Source: Roseiarcus sp963842835 (GTDB taxonomy: Bacteria > Pseudomonadota > Alphaproteobacteria > Rhizobiales > Beijerinckiaceae). From it: a stretch of 64,000 nucleotides of DNA. Under the pieces are notes generated by a model, which was not told where the DNA came from, ran no database searches, and was given only the letters and a program-made list of their open reading frames with translations. The stretch's first letter is position 1. Each line of letters begins with the position of its first letter. The translations under genes and the position numbers were made by a program. Shown piece after piece: positions 7,167 to 15,539 of this stretch. The DNA lies in NCBI GenBank assembly GCA_963842835.1, contig CAWJIB010000009.1:496001-560000 (forward strand), read 5' to 3'.

Positions 7167-8393
7167 CTATCGCCCGCCGCCGGCGGCGGCGACTTGGGGC
7201 TCCTCGGCCGGCGCCGCGCGGATGAGCGGCGGGACGACGCGGTTGCGGCCGCTCGCCTTCGCGGCATAGAGAGCCGTATCCGCCGCCACGACGAGTTCGT
7301 CGGCGCTGACGGCGACGGTCGGCGCCGCGGCGACGCCGAAGCTCGCCGTCACGACGCGATTGGCGCCGGCGAGTTCATGGGGAATGCCGAGGGCCTCGAT
7401 GCCGCGTCGAATCCGCTCGGCGACCGCGATCGCCGTTGCGGTCGTGGCTCCGGGCAGGACCAGCAGCAATTCCTCGCCGCCGTAGCGCGCCGCGAGATCT
7501 TGCACGCCTCTCAATTGAGCGAGGGCGCAAGACGTGACGCGTTTGAGGCACGCGTCGCCGGCCGGATGCCCATAGCGGTCGTTGAACGCCTTGAAGTGAT
7601 CGATGTCGAGCATGACGATCGCGACGTCCTCGACTTGATCGGCCCCTTTCGTCCACAGCTCCGTGAATTTCGCCTGCAGGCGGTGGCGGTTCGCCAGCCC
7701 CGTGAGGGCGTCGGTCGTGGCCTCGATCTCCGTCCGTTCGTGGCGGAGGCGGTGGCGCAGCGTACGCAGGAAGACCCAACGTTCGTCGCGCTCGAGCATG
7801 CGGTTCGCCGCCAACGTGACGCCCGCGGTGGCCGCGATCATGGCGGAAGCCAGGACCGCGACCTCGGCGGGCAGATGCGGGCTGAGCGCGACGCAGGCCG
7901 CGTGAAGCGCGAATATCACGGCCGAGACCGCCACGGCGTATCGGTAGGAGAGCCACCGAACGGCGTTGGCGTACATGAGCACCAGCAGAACCAAATATTG
8001 GTAGTGGGCGGCGCCGGGCGAACGGCTCAACACGAAAATCGTCAAAACCTGCACGGCCGCCAGGATCGGCAGGCTGGCGGCGACCGCTTCGCGAACGCGC
8101 GGGCTCGGCGCCTTGGCGAACAAGCGCACGGCGAACAGCATCGACGGCGTGACGATGAGGAAATGCCATAGCGCGGCGATCGCCAGCGTGTCCGGCGTCA
8201 ATAGCCAGGCGGCGATGAAAAAGAAGTTGTAAACGACGATCAGCGCCCGGCCGGTGGCCACGAGCCGCTTCGATCGGCGTTCCTTCCTTCCCTCTTCGTA
8301 GCTTCGTTCGAGCCAGTCGGGGAAGGCGAGCCGCTTGTGGCGCTCCCCCATGAAAGCTTCGACCGCGTCGAGCGTTACGGCATCTCTTTGCAT
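7167..8393 (-). CDS. Membrane-anchored diguanylate cyclase (GGDEF)
   Basis: Synthesises cyclic di-GMP from GTP. The 408-residue protein has about six hydrophobic segments between residues 45 and 200, forming a membrane sensor of unknown ligand. The GGDEF domain occupies about residues 220-390. Visible motifs are DALTGLANRH at its start, the metal/substrate segment MLDIDHFKAFNDRYGH, and the active-site signature RYGGEEL (GGEEL variant, compatible with activity). No PAS, HAMP or EAL domain is seen, and no RxxD inhibitory site is obvious just before the active site. It is monocistronic, facing the HTH gene and the phased repeat tract. Confidence 0.92.
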   Translation of the reverse strand: MQRDAVTLDAVEAFMGERHKRLAFPDWLERSYEEGRKERRSKRLVATGRALIVVYNFFFIAAWLLTPDTLAIAALWHFLIVTPSMLFAVRLFAKAPSPRVREAVAASLPILAAVQVLTIFVLSRSPGAAHYQYLVLLVLMYANAVRWLSYRYAVAVSAVIFALHAACVALSPHLPAEVAVLASAMIAATAGVTLAANRMLERDERWVFLRTLRHRLRHERTEIEATTDALTGLANRHRLQAKFTELWTKGADQVEDVAIVMLDIDHFKAFNDRYGHPAGDACLKRVTSCALAQLRGVQDLAARYGGEELLLVLPGATTATAIAVAERIRRGIEALGIPHELAGANRVVTASFGVAAAPTVAVSADELVVAADTALYAAKASGRNRVVPPLIRAAPAEEPQVAAAGGGR

Positions 8394-8528
8394 TACCCAG
8401 CGTTCATGTGCGAGTTGCGTGTGAAAACCGTAACAACCGAGTGTTTACATTCTGTATCTCGCGCTGACCGGATATTGGGTATTCCTGCCTCGAATCGATC
8501 CGCCGGCCCCCGGGCGGCCGCCGACTGA

Positions 8529-9014
8529 TCACATCTGCGCGAGGAGATGCGCCGCGCCGGAAAGATCGGCTTTGCCCGGCGCCTCCTCTATGTTGAGGAC
8601 CTTCACCACGCCGTCCTCGACCAGCATGGAATAACGCCTCGAGCGCAGCCCGAGGCCGCCCGGCGAAGCGTCGAAGTCGAGGCCGGCCGCCTTGGCGAAG
8701 TCGGCCGCGCCGTCGGCGAGGAAGGCGATGTGGCCGTCCGCTCCGGTCGCCTTCGACCACGCGGCCAGGACATATTGGTCGTTGACCGCCGTCATCGCGA
8801 TCTCCGCCACGCCCTTGGCCTTGAACGCGGCCTCTTCGGCGAGGAAGCCGGGCAGGTGGTTCTTGTGGCAAGTCGGCGTGAAGGCGCCGGGCAGGCCGAA
8901 GAGCACGATTTTTCGGCCGGCGAAAAATTCCTGCGTGGTCACCGGCCGCGCGCCGTCGCTGGTGACCAGGCGGAAGGTCGCGCTGGGCAGTCTGTCGCCG
9001 ACTTTGATGGTCAT
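8529..9014 (-). CDS. Peroxiredoxin of the Prx5 (AhpC/TSA, redoxin) type
   Basis: Thiol peroxidase of 161 residues that reduces H2O2 and organic hydroperoxides. The peroxidatic motif PGAFTPTCHKNHLPGF is present. That Cys is the only cysteine in the protein, so it must work as a 1-Cys enzyme with an external reductant such as glutaredoxin or glutathione. Other family features are VGDRLPSATF at the N-terminus and the C-terminal RSRRYSMLVEDG strand. Length is typical. A GAGGAGA ribosome-binding site lies just upstream. No OxyR gene is adjacent. Confidence 0.92.
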   Translation of the reverse strand: MTIKVGDRLPSATFRLVTSDGARPVTTQEFFAGRKIVLFGLPGAFTPTCHKNHLPGFLAEEAAFKAKGVAEIAMTAVNDQYVLAAWSKATGADGHIAFLADGAADFAKAAGLDFDASPGGLGLRSRRYSMLVEDGVVKVLNIEEAPGKADLSGAAHLLAQM

Positions 9015-9066
9015 GGCTCGTCTCCTCAGAGGAAAATACCAGTCTATCGCGAGACGGCGCGCGCGC

Positions 9067-9867
9067 TCAAGATTTCGGCGGCAGGGAAAGCATGACGTCG
9101 AGCGCGCCGGCGCCGCCTGTGATCGTCGCGCGCGCCGCCAGCGGGAAGGCGCCGTCGGCCGGCTTCTCGCGCAGCGCGATGGCGAAACAGTCGCGCCCGC
9201 CCGCGTTTGGCTCCGCTTTGGTCGACAGGCGCCATCCCGAGGGCGCCTCGATGAAGAGATCGCGCGGCGGGCCGGGCTCGGCGGGCAGGCAAAGCCGCCA
9301 GTCCCGCGCGTCGACGGCTGCGAGCTCGGCGCCGAGCGAGCGCCATTCGACGCGCCGGGGCGTCAGCGCGCGCGCGGCCTCGATCGAGGCGGCATAGGAC
9401 GTCGAGGCGCTTTCGGGCAGGGTCAGCGTCAAATGCGCTTTGGCGGGAAGGCAGATTTTTTCGCACACCGCGTAAGTCGCGTTCACCGCCAGCGTCACCG
9501 GCTTCGACCGGTCGAGGGCCTCGACCGCGATCGCGAAGACGACGCCGTTTTCGTAGCCGAACGCTTCGGAGCCGTCCGGCTCGAGGATGCGCTCGGGCGC
9601 GGGATATTCCGGCTCGGCTCGCGCGAGATTGACCGATCCGGAGAAATCGAAGCTCGGCGGCGCGCCCGAATCGCCGGGATCGCGCCAATAGGTGACGGCG
9701 CCAGGCGCCAGCCGGATTTCGAACGCGGCTTGCTCCGGGCCTCCCGCGAGCAGACGCGCCTCAGCCTTCAGCGTCCGCGCCCAATCCGTGGAAAAGGCGT
9801 CCGCCGCCCGCGCGCCGGCCACGGCGCAGCAGGCGAGGGCGGAAAAAACCAGCAATCGCGCGAACAT
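9067..9867 (-). CDS. Periplasmic DsbD N-terminal-domain protein
   Basis: A 266-residue secreted protein. Residues 1-22 are a Sec signal peptide ending ARAADA. The rest matches the immunoglobulin-like N-terminal domain of DsbD (protein-disulfide reductase), with the motif YAVCEKICLPAKA carrying the two redox cysteines and a TYWRDPGDSG element typical of the alphaproteobacterial family. The transmembrane and C-terminal thioredoxin domains of full DsbD are absent here, so it must take electrons from a separate CcdA-like partner elsewhere. It is divergent from yqgE and follows the peroxiredoxin, consistent with redox housekeeping, although no operon overlap is seen. Confidence 0.82.
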   Translation of the reverse strand: MFARLLVFSALACCAVAGARAADAFSTDWARTLKAEARLLAGGPEQAAFEIRLAPGAVTYWRDPGDSGAPPSFDFSGSVNLARAEPEYPAPERILEPDGSEAFGYENGVVFAIAVEALDRSKPVTLAVNATYAVCEKICLPAKAHLTLTLPESASTSYAASIEAARALTPRRVEWRSLGAELAAVDARDWRLCLPAEPGPPRDLFIEAPSGWRLSTKAEPNAGGRDCFAIALREKPADGAFPLAARATITGGAGALDVMLSLPPKS

Positions 9868-9980
9868 GCCGTCAATTTAGGCGCTGCGTTCCCTTCAGGC
9901 CATGAAAATTCCCGTGAACGGCGATCCCGGCCCCGAGCTTTTCTCTTTAACGGCGTCCACGACGCGAGTAGCATGTCGCT

Positions 9981-10586
9981 ATGCGTCGTCCATCGGGATT
10001 GCTGCCCGCCCAGAGCTATGAAGGCCAGTTCCTTATCGCCATGCCCGGCTTGCGCGAAGGGCCTTTCGCGCGTTCGGTCGTCTATATGTGCGCCCATCGC
10101 GAGGACGGCGCGATGGGCATCGTCATCAACCAGCGCGCCGAGGAAATCGAGTTTTCCAAGCTTCTGGTGCAACTCGACATCGTGGGCCGGGCCGAGGCGA
10201 TCCGCCTGCCTCCCGCCGCCGAGGCGGTGCGCGTCCTGCGCGGCGGACCAGTGGACACCGGGCGCGGCTTCGTCCTCCATTCCAACGATTATCGCGCCGA
10301 GGATTCGACGGTGGCGATCGGCGGCGGCGTTTGCCTGACCGCGACCCTCGACATCCTGCGCGCGATCGCCAAGGGGTCCGGGCCGAGCCGGGCGGTGCTG
10401 GCGCTGGGCTACGCGGGCTGGGCGTCGGGCCAGCTCGAGAGCGAAATTCTCGCCAACGGCTGGCTGGTCTCGCCCGCCAATTCGAGCCTCATCTTCGACC
10501 CGAATTTCGACGCCAAATACGATCGCGCGCTGGCGCTTCTCGGCGTCAACGCGGCCTGGCTATCCTCCGAAGCGGGCCACGCCTGA
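9981..10586 (+). CDS. yqgE: YqgE/AlgH family protein
   Basis: Conserved cytoplasmic protein of 201 residues from the YqgE/AlgH (DUF179) family, whose biochemical role is unsettled. Family hallmarks seen are FLIAMPGLREGPFARSVVYMCAHREDGAMGIVIN at the N-terminus (read in two halves), the RVLRGGPVD turn near residue 88, and the ALGYAGWASGQLESEI segment. Length is normal. Its 3' end overlaps the 3' end of the convergent recF gene by 27 bases, so the transcripts are antisense to each other there. Confidence 0.9.
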   Translation: MRRPSGLLPAQSYEGQFLIAMPGLREGPFARSVVYMCAHREDGAMGIVINQRAEEIEFSKLLVQLDIVGRAEAIRLPPAAEAVRVLRGGPVDTGRGFVLHSNDYRAEDSTVAIGGGVCLTATLDILRAIAKGSGPSRAVLALGYAGWASGQLESEILANGWLVSPANSSLIFDPNFDAKYDRALALLGVNAAWLSSEAGHA

Positions 10587-11717
10587 CAGGCCCGGCCAGG
10601 GCCTGACCCGCCCCGGAACGACTTCGAACATCCGCGCCCGCTCGCCGAGCTCGGCGAAGACGGCCGGGTCCGCGCCGGTGACGAAGACTTGCGCGCCGAC
10701 GCGCTCCAGCGACTCGAACAGCGCGGCGCGGCGGCGCGGATCGAAATGCGCGGCGACTTCGTCGAGCAGCGCGAGCGGCGCGAGACCCGACATCTCCGCC
10801 ACCAGCCGCGCGTGGGCGAGAACCAGACCGACGAGCAGCGCTTTTTGCTCCCCGGTTGAAGATTGCGCCGCCGGCGCTCCCTTGGGGCCGTGAAAGACCA
10901 GGAGATCGCCGACGTGCGGACCGATCAGCGTGCGCCCCGCCGCCGCGTCGCGTGAGCGATTGTCTCGCAGCTGCGCGCGATAGCGGTCCTCGGCGGCAAG
11001 CGCGGGATTTTCCGCCGCCAGCGCCTCGACCTCGCCCTCGAGCGAAAGATCGGCCCAGGGAAAGGGCGAGGCGTCGTCGCGATCGAGCGCGATCAACGCC
11101 TTCAGGCGGTTTACGCATTCGATTCGCGCCGCGGCGACGGCGACGCCGAGTTCGGCCGCTTCGCGTTCGATCGCGTCGAGCCAGGAGGCGTTGCGCGCGC
11201 CCTCTTCGAGCAATCGGTTGCGCCCGCGCAGCGCGCGCTCGAACTGACTGACGCGCGCGCCGTGATTGGGATCGAGCGCGAGGACCAGCCGGTCGAGGAA
11301 GCGGCGCCGTTCGCTTGCCGGCCCCGCGAACAAACTGTCCATCGCCGGCGTCAGCCAGACGAGGCGCACATGATCGGCGAAGGCGCGCGCCGAGGCGACG
11401 GGCGCGCGATCGATGCGGTTGAGGCGCTCGGGCGCGCCATCCCCGGCGCCCGGCTCGAGCCCCACGCCGAGCTGCCGCGTGACGCCGTCGTCCTCGACCT
11501 CGACCGAAATCGCGAAGCCGCCCGGCCCGCCGACGCGCGCGCAAGCCGCGAGGTCGGCGCGCCTGAGGCCGCGCCCCGGCGCGAACAGCGACAGGGCTTC
11601 GAGGAGGTTGGTCTTTCCCGCTCCGTTTTCGCCGCAAAACACGATCAGCGCGCCCTCGAGCGCGAGATCGAGGCTCGCGTAGGAGCGGAAGTCCCTGAGC
11701 ATCAGTCGGCGCACCAT
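10560..11717 (-). CDS. recF: DNA replication and repair protein RecF
   Basis: SMC-like ATPase that loads RecA on gapped DNA with RecO and RecR. From the ATG at 11717 the protein has 385 residues. Visible are the Walker A GENGAGKTNLLEALSLF near the N-terminus, the RecF-specific LRDFRSYASLDL start, the signature motif STGEQKALLVGLVLAHA and the Walker B PLALLDEVAAHFD. An upstream in-frame extension to 11807 is made of a 15-bp tandem repeat encoding MSPTPMSPAPMSSSP. I judge it non-native because RecF proteins normally begin close to the LRDFRSY strand. dnaA, dnaN and gyrB are not adjacent. It overlaps yqgE at the 3' end. Confidence 0.93.
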   Translation of the reverse strand: MVRRLMLRDFRSYASLDLALEGALIVFCGENGAGKTNLLEALSLFAPGRGLRRADLAACARVGGPGGFAISVEVEDDGVTRQLGVGLEPGAGDGAPERLNRIDRAPVASARAFADHVRLVWLTPAMDSLFAGPASERRRFLDRLVLALDPNHGARVSQFERALRGRNRLLEEGARNASWLDAIEREAAELGVAVAAARIECVNRLKALIALDRDDASPFPWADLSLEGEVEALAAENPALAAEDRYRAQLRDNRSRDAAAGRTLIGPHVGDLLVFHGPKGAPAAQSSTGEQKALLVGLVLAHARLVAEMSGLAPLALLDEVAAHFDPRRRAALFESLERVGAQVFVTGADPAVFAELGERARMFEVVPGRVRPWPGLSGVARFGG

Positions 11718-11754
11718 GGGGCGCCGGCGCGCGCGGGGAAAATCGGGCGAGCTC

Positions 11755-11799
11755 GACATGGGCGCGGGAGACATGGGCGTGGGAGACATGGGCGTGGGA
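11755..11799. repeat. Three 15-bp tandem repeats upstream of recF
   Basis: Three consecutive copies of GACATGGGCGTGGGA (the first with C for T at one site). On the minus strand each copy contains an in-frame ATG, giving stacked potential starts MSPTPMSPAPMS ahead of the true RecF core. A multiple of three keeps the frame open when copy number changes. Confidence 0.8.
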
Positions 11800-11924
11800 T
11801 GTGCCACGTCCGGCGTCGGCGCGAAAGGGCGGGCGCTTGGCTAGGCGCGGCTTGTCGGCGCCCGCGTCCTGTCGCATGCTGCGGCGGAGGTAGACGGGAC
11901 CTAGGCGAAGGGAAGGCGAAAATC

Positions 11925-12887
11925 GTGACGGCATTCGAAGTCTTGATGCCCGTGGAGGGCATGGCGGAAATCAGCGAGGCGATCGAAAAGCGCGTCACGC
12001 TGCATCGGTTGTGGCGCGCGCAGAATCGCGAGGCGACGCTCGCGGCGATCGCGCCGCGCATCCGCGCCATCGTGGCGACCTCGCACGCGGCGGCCGTCGA
12101 CGCGGCGCTGATGCGCCGCCTGCCGAATTTGGAGATCGTCGTGAGTTTCGGCGTCGGCTACGACCATATCGACGCCGCCTGGGCGGGCGCGCACGGAATC
12201 ATCGTCACCAACACGCCCGGCGTGCTCGACGAGGACGTCGCCGACATCGGGATGGCGCTGACGCTCGCCGCGGTGCGGCGCTTGCCGCAGGCCGAGCGTT
12301 ATCTTCGCGAGGGGCGCTGGCCGAGCGCGCCCTTCCCGCTCACCGCTTCGCTGCGCGGCCGCACGATGGGGATTCTGGGGTTAGGGCGCATCGGCAAGCA
12401 AATCGCCAAGCGCGCTGAGGCTTTCGGGCTCAAGGTCGTCTATCACGGCCGCAACCCCCAGGACGAGGCGCCCTATCTCTATTATCCCTCGCTTCTCGGC
12501 ATGGCCAAGGCCTGCGACATCTTGATGATCGCCGCGCCGGGCGGCACGGCGACGCGCCATATCGTCGACAGCGACGTGATGGCCGCGCTCGGCCCCGACG
12601 GCGTGCTCGTCAATATCTCGCGCGGCTCGCTCGTCGACGAGGCCGCGCTGATCGAAGCCTTGCGGCAGCGCAGTATTCTCGCGGCCGGGCTCGACGTCTA
12701 CGAGAACGAACCCAACGTGCCGCCGGCGCTGCTCGAACTCGACAATGTCGTCGCGCTCCCCCATGTCGGCTCCGCTTCGCGCCACACGCGCCGCGCCATG
12801 GCCGATCTCGTCGTCGCCAACCTGTTTTCCTGGATCGACGGCAAGGGACCGCTGACGGCGGCCCCCGAGACGCCCTGGCGGGGGTGA
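11925..12887 (+). CDS. D-isomer 2-hydroxyacid dehydrogenase
   Basis: NAD(P)-dependent reductase of 320 residues in the D-2-hydroxyacid dehydrogenase family. This class includes glyoxylate/hydroxypyruvate reductases. The Rossmann motif is GRTMGILGLGRIGKQIAKRA (about residues 145-164). The catalytic Arg lies in NISRGSLVDEAALIEAL, the Glu in DVYENEPNVP and the His in LPHVGSASRHTR. No regulatory ACT domain is present, so it is not the long SerA form. I chose GTG at 11925, preceded by GGAAGGCG; ATG at 11946 is an alternative. In a methylotroph a hydroxypyruvate reductase of the serine cycle would be plausible, but no serine-cycle genes are adjacent. Confidence 0.88.
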   Translation: MTAFEVLMPVEGMAEISEAIEKRVTLHRLWRAQNREATLAAIAPRIRAIVATSHAAAVDAALMRRLPNLEIVVSFGVGYDHIDAAWAGAHGIIVTNTPGVLDEDVADIGMALTLAAVRRLPQAERYLREGRWPSAPFPLTASLRGRTMGILGLGRIGKQIAKRAEAFGLKVVYHGRNPQDEAPYLYYPSLLGMAKACDILMIAAPGGTATRHIVDSDVMAALGPDGVLVNISRGSLVDEAALIEALRQRSILAAGLDVYENEPNVPPALLELDNVVALPHVGSASRHTRRAMADLVVANLFSWIDGKGPLTAAPETPWRG

Positions 12888-12905
12888 ACGCGGCGCGGCC
12901 GGCCT

Positions 12906-13274
12906 CTACCAGCGGTGGCCCCATCCATAGCCGTAATAGAAAGGCCGGCCCCAGCCCCACCAGGGGGCGACGACGACCGCGGGCCCGTAATAACCCGGGC
13001 CGTAGTAACCCGGCGGCGGCCCGGCCTCGTAGGGCGCGGCCGTGACCGCGTCGGCGCGGACGTAGCCGAACAAATCGCGCCAGGAGACGTAGCACCAGTC
13101 GCGCGAGCAATGCGACAAATCGATCTGCGCGTTGGCGGGGATGTTCTGCACGACGCGCGCCTTCGGGCTCGCCGCCGCGCGCATGACGACCGGCGCGGTC
13201 GTTCGGGCGGGGTCGGCGAAGACGGGGGTGACGAGGCCCAGGCACAGGCCAAAGGTGACAATAAGACGTCGCAT
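12906..13274 (-). CDS. Secreted SH3-like domain protein
   Basis: A 122-residue exported protein. It has a signal peptide (residues 1-20, ending VFADP) and one bacterial SH3 domain (about residues 28-82) with VMRAAASPKARVVQNIPAN and the paired DLSHCSRDWCYVSWRDLFGYV strand typical of the SH3_3 family; the two Cys may bond. A Gly/Pro/Tyr/Trp-rich tail follows. Such proteins usually associate with the cell wall. Its precise role is unknown. It converges with the dehydrogenase gene, leaving only 18 bases between the stop codons. Confidence 0.8.
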   Translation of the reverse strand: MRRLIVTFGLCLGLVTPVFADPARTTAPVVMRAAASPKARVVQNIPANAQIDLSHCSRDWCYVSWRDLFGYVRADAVTAAPYEAGPPPGYYGPGYYGPAVVVAPWWGWGRPFYYGYGWGHRW

Positions 13275-13498
13275 GATCGTTTCTCGCAGGTAGGATCGGC
13301 GCCCGAGGCCGACCGACGATCGAGCAATGCGATCGCGGGCCGACGAAAGCCAGCTCAGAACTCCGCGATGAAAGAAAATATCCGGTGGGAAAATCGCTGT
13401 CCAGATTTACGGCGCGCCGCCTCGCCGCAGCGCGTCGCGGTTCGGCCTTCGCGCTCCCGGCCCTCCCGCGCTCGCGCCGATCGGCTGGAATTCCCCGC

Positions 13499-14194
13499 TC
13501 AATGCGTTACGTGCGCGGCTTGGATCGCCTCAAGGCGCAGGTCGGCGGAGTGGGCTGAAAACAACACGACTTCTTCTTCGTCGCGCGCCGTGAACGCCAG
13601 CGCGACGCGCTTCTTCATGACGCGCAGCGAAACGATCGTCGGTTCGGAATAGCTGATGTTGCGACGCCCCAGCGCGTAGCGGTGCGCGACGTCCCGGGAC
13701 AGCGTGAAGGAGCCGGCCGCCGCCAATTCCACGCCATTCTGCCCGCGATAGGCGGTGAAGTCGTCCGGCAGCTCGTCGTAGAAGGCGCGATCCTCGGGCG
13801 CGAGAATGTCCGGCGTCCAATAGGATTTGTAGCGCGAGAACAATCGGGCCCATCGCGTGCGCTCGATCGGATTGAAGCCCGGCCATTCCCTGGCGACGAC
13901 ATTCCAGAATTGTTCGCCGATCGCGGCCGAGCGGCGGCGCATGAAGAAATAATCCAGCACCGCGCTGGGCCGCTGCGCCGCCTCGCGATAGACGGGCGGC
14001 TGTTCCGGCGAAAAAGAATCAGAGGAGGAAATGGCGGTCAACTCGTGCCTCGCGGTTAAGACTGGGAGCCGAATCTGCTGCCTCAGGGTTGCTCGGGGCT
14101 GGAAGGAGAGGCGGGGCGGCATGCGACAAAATAGACCAGGCCGGCGGCGGTTTTCTTCCTTGACACAATCGGCGCCGGGCCTCGGCGAGCGCAA
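13499..14194 (-). CDS. ADP-ribosyltransferase-like protein (R-S-E motif)
   Basis: Hypothetical protein of up to 231 residues. The C-terminal 100 residues show the order of motifs expected of an R-S-E class ADP-ribosyltransferase: FTAYRGQ (Arg150), GSFTLSRDVAHRYA (Ser162-Ser166, followed by the usual Ala-rich helix), a PTIVSLRV strand, then ARDEEEVVLF (Glu206-Glu208) where the catalytic E-X-E is normally followed by V(V/I)L. The call is inference from this spacing. The start is uncertain: Met85 at 13942 gives a 147-residue protein that keeps all motifs, while the long N-terminus is low-complexity. No antitoxin or immunity gene is evident. It sits next to an IS110 element, an accessory setting. 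Confidence 0.55.
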   Translation of the reverse strand: MRSPRPGADCVKEENRRRPGLFCRMPPRLSFQPRATLRQQIRLPVLTARHELTAISSSDSFSPEQPPVYREAAQRPSAVLDYFFMRRRSAAIGEQFWNVVAREWPGFNPIERTRWARLFSRYKSYWTPDILAPEDRAFYDELPDDFTAYRGQNGVELAAAGSFTLSRDVAHRYALGRRNISYSEPTIVSLRVMKKRVALAFTARDEEEVVLFSAHSADLRLEAIQAAHVTH

Positions 14195-14507
14195 GTTGCG
14201 AACAGCGCGATCGTCATGTATGGACGGCCCCCTCGTTGCAAGGCATTTTTCAGCGGCTTCGGCTTGAAGTCTGGAGCGGTCATGTATTCGGCCTTTTGAC
14301 GCGGTTCATGACCGCTGGCCCCGATGGGTTTCGCGGATTGGGCTCCCTGCATTGCGGCGCGCTTTTGAGGCGCGATGACGGTTCGGAGTGTCCCAACCCA
14401 GGTCCTGACCTTTTTGCCGTCGCTACCGTTTGCTCCTTGCTTCGTCTCCGACCCTGCGTCGCCGCCTGGCCGGAAAGGGGTTGTCTGGCCTTGGCTCTAC
14501 ATTTTTC
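14195..14507. other. Non-coding flank on the 3' side of the IS110 transposase gene
   Basis: About 310 bases with no convincing ORF, less GC-biased than the surroundings. Because IS110-family elements lack long terminal inverted repeats, the element boundary cannot be placed by eye. In the IS1111 subgroup the bridge RNA is encoded on this side of the transposase, so part of this flank may be element DNA. Confidence 0.4.
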
Positions 14508-15539
14508 TCACGCCGCCTTGGCTTGCGCCGCGGGCCGCCGATAGGCCTCGCCCGAAGTCAAAACAGCCCAGGCGATCCGGGCGGTTTTGGCCGCCTGCGC
14601 CAGCACGGCGACCTTGACCGGGCGACGGGCGAGGATGGCGCGCTGCCACTCGGTGGCGCGGCCCGTGTTGGCGCGCGCGCCGCGCATGATCGTGCTGGCG
14701 CCCAACGCCAGCAGCGAGCGCAGCCGCCGCTCCCCTTGCCGGGTGATGCCGAGCTTTGTCGTCTTACCCCCGCTCGAACTCTCGCGCGGCGTCAGTCCCG
14801 CCCAGGCGGCGAAATCGCGCGCCGAATCGAAACGCTTTCCGTCGCCGATCGCCGCGACAATGGCGTGCGCCGTGATGGCGCCGACGCCGGGGATCGCGCA
14901 TAGACGCCGCATGTCCGGGTTCTCCTTGGCCGCCGCCAGTATCCGCGCCTCGAGCTCGTCGATATCCCCGGCCAGACTATCGATCTGCCGGCCCAGCGCT
15001 TCCAGCGTCGCCCTCAGCGGCGCCGGCACGCGCGCATCGCCTACCCGAACCAACTCTCGCAACTCGGCAAAGCCCAACCGGCCTTGCGCCGCGATAATCC
15101 CCATCTCGGCGAGCAAACCGCGTAAGCAGTTGGAAAGCTGAGTCCGCTGCTTGATCAAAAGCTCGCGTCCGCGCTCGACCGCCCGCATCGCCTGTTGCTC
15201 GACGCTCTTGATTGCCACGTAACGCATGTCCGCGCGACCCATCGCCGCGCAAATCGCCGCCGCATCGCGGGCGTCGGTTTTATTGCGCCGAACAAAGGGC
15301 TTCACATAGGCCGCCGGAATTAAGCGAACCTCATGCCCGAGCGCGCGCAAGGCGCGGCCCCAATAATGCGCCGAGCCGCAAGCCTCCAACCCAACCGTGC
15401 AGCGCGGCTGCTTGCTGAAGAACGCTTCGAGCTGCGCGCGACGAAGCTTTTTCTGAAAGACGATCTCGCCCTTGGCGCCTTCGCCGTGGACTTGAAAAAC
15501 CGACTTGGCCAAATCGAGACCGATCGTGATAGCGTTCAT
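14508..15539 (-). mobile_element. IS110-family transposase gene
   Basis: Intact 343-residue transposase of the IS110 family (IS110/IS1111 type), a DEDD RuvC-like recombinase that excises and inserts the element using a bridge RNA. The N-terminal catalytic residues are visible: Asp9 in IGLDLAKSVFQVHG, Glu52 in GLEAC, Asp89 and Asp92 in KTDARDAAAI. The C-terminal transposase_20-type domain shows LCAIPGVGAITAHAIVAAIG, then FAAWAGLTPRESSSGGKT and LGITRQGERRLRSLL. Length matches full-length members and no frameshift is seen, so the copy may be active. Non-coding flanks of about 300-400 bases lie on both sides, and a tRNA gene lies upstream. Confidence 0.9.

Noticed and set aside
7056..8171. 371-codon plus-strand ORF over the diguanylate cyclase gene
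   Set aside because: Beyond the repeat tract it is antisense to a well-supported GGDEF gene and is Arg/Gly-rich without a fold.
14083..14352. 89-residue minus-strand ORF overlapping the 5' part of the ART-like gene
   Set aside because: No recognised motif, a different frame from the motif-bearing ORF and no ribosome-binding site.
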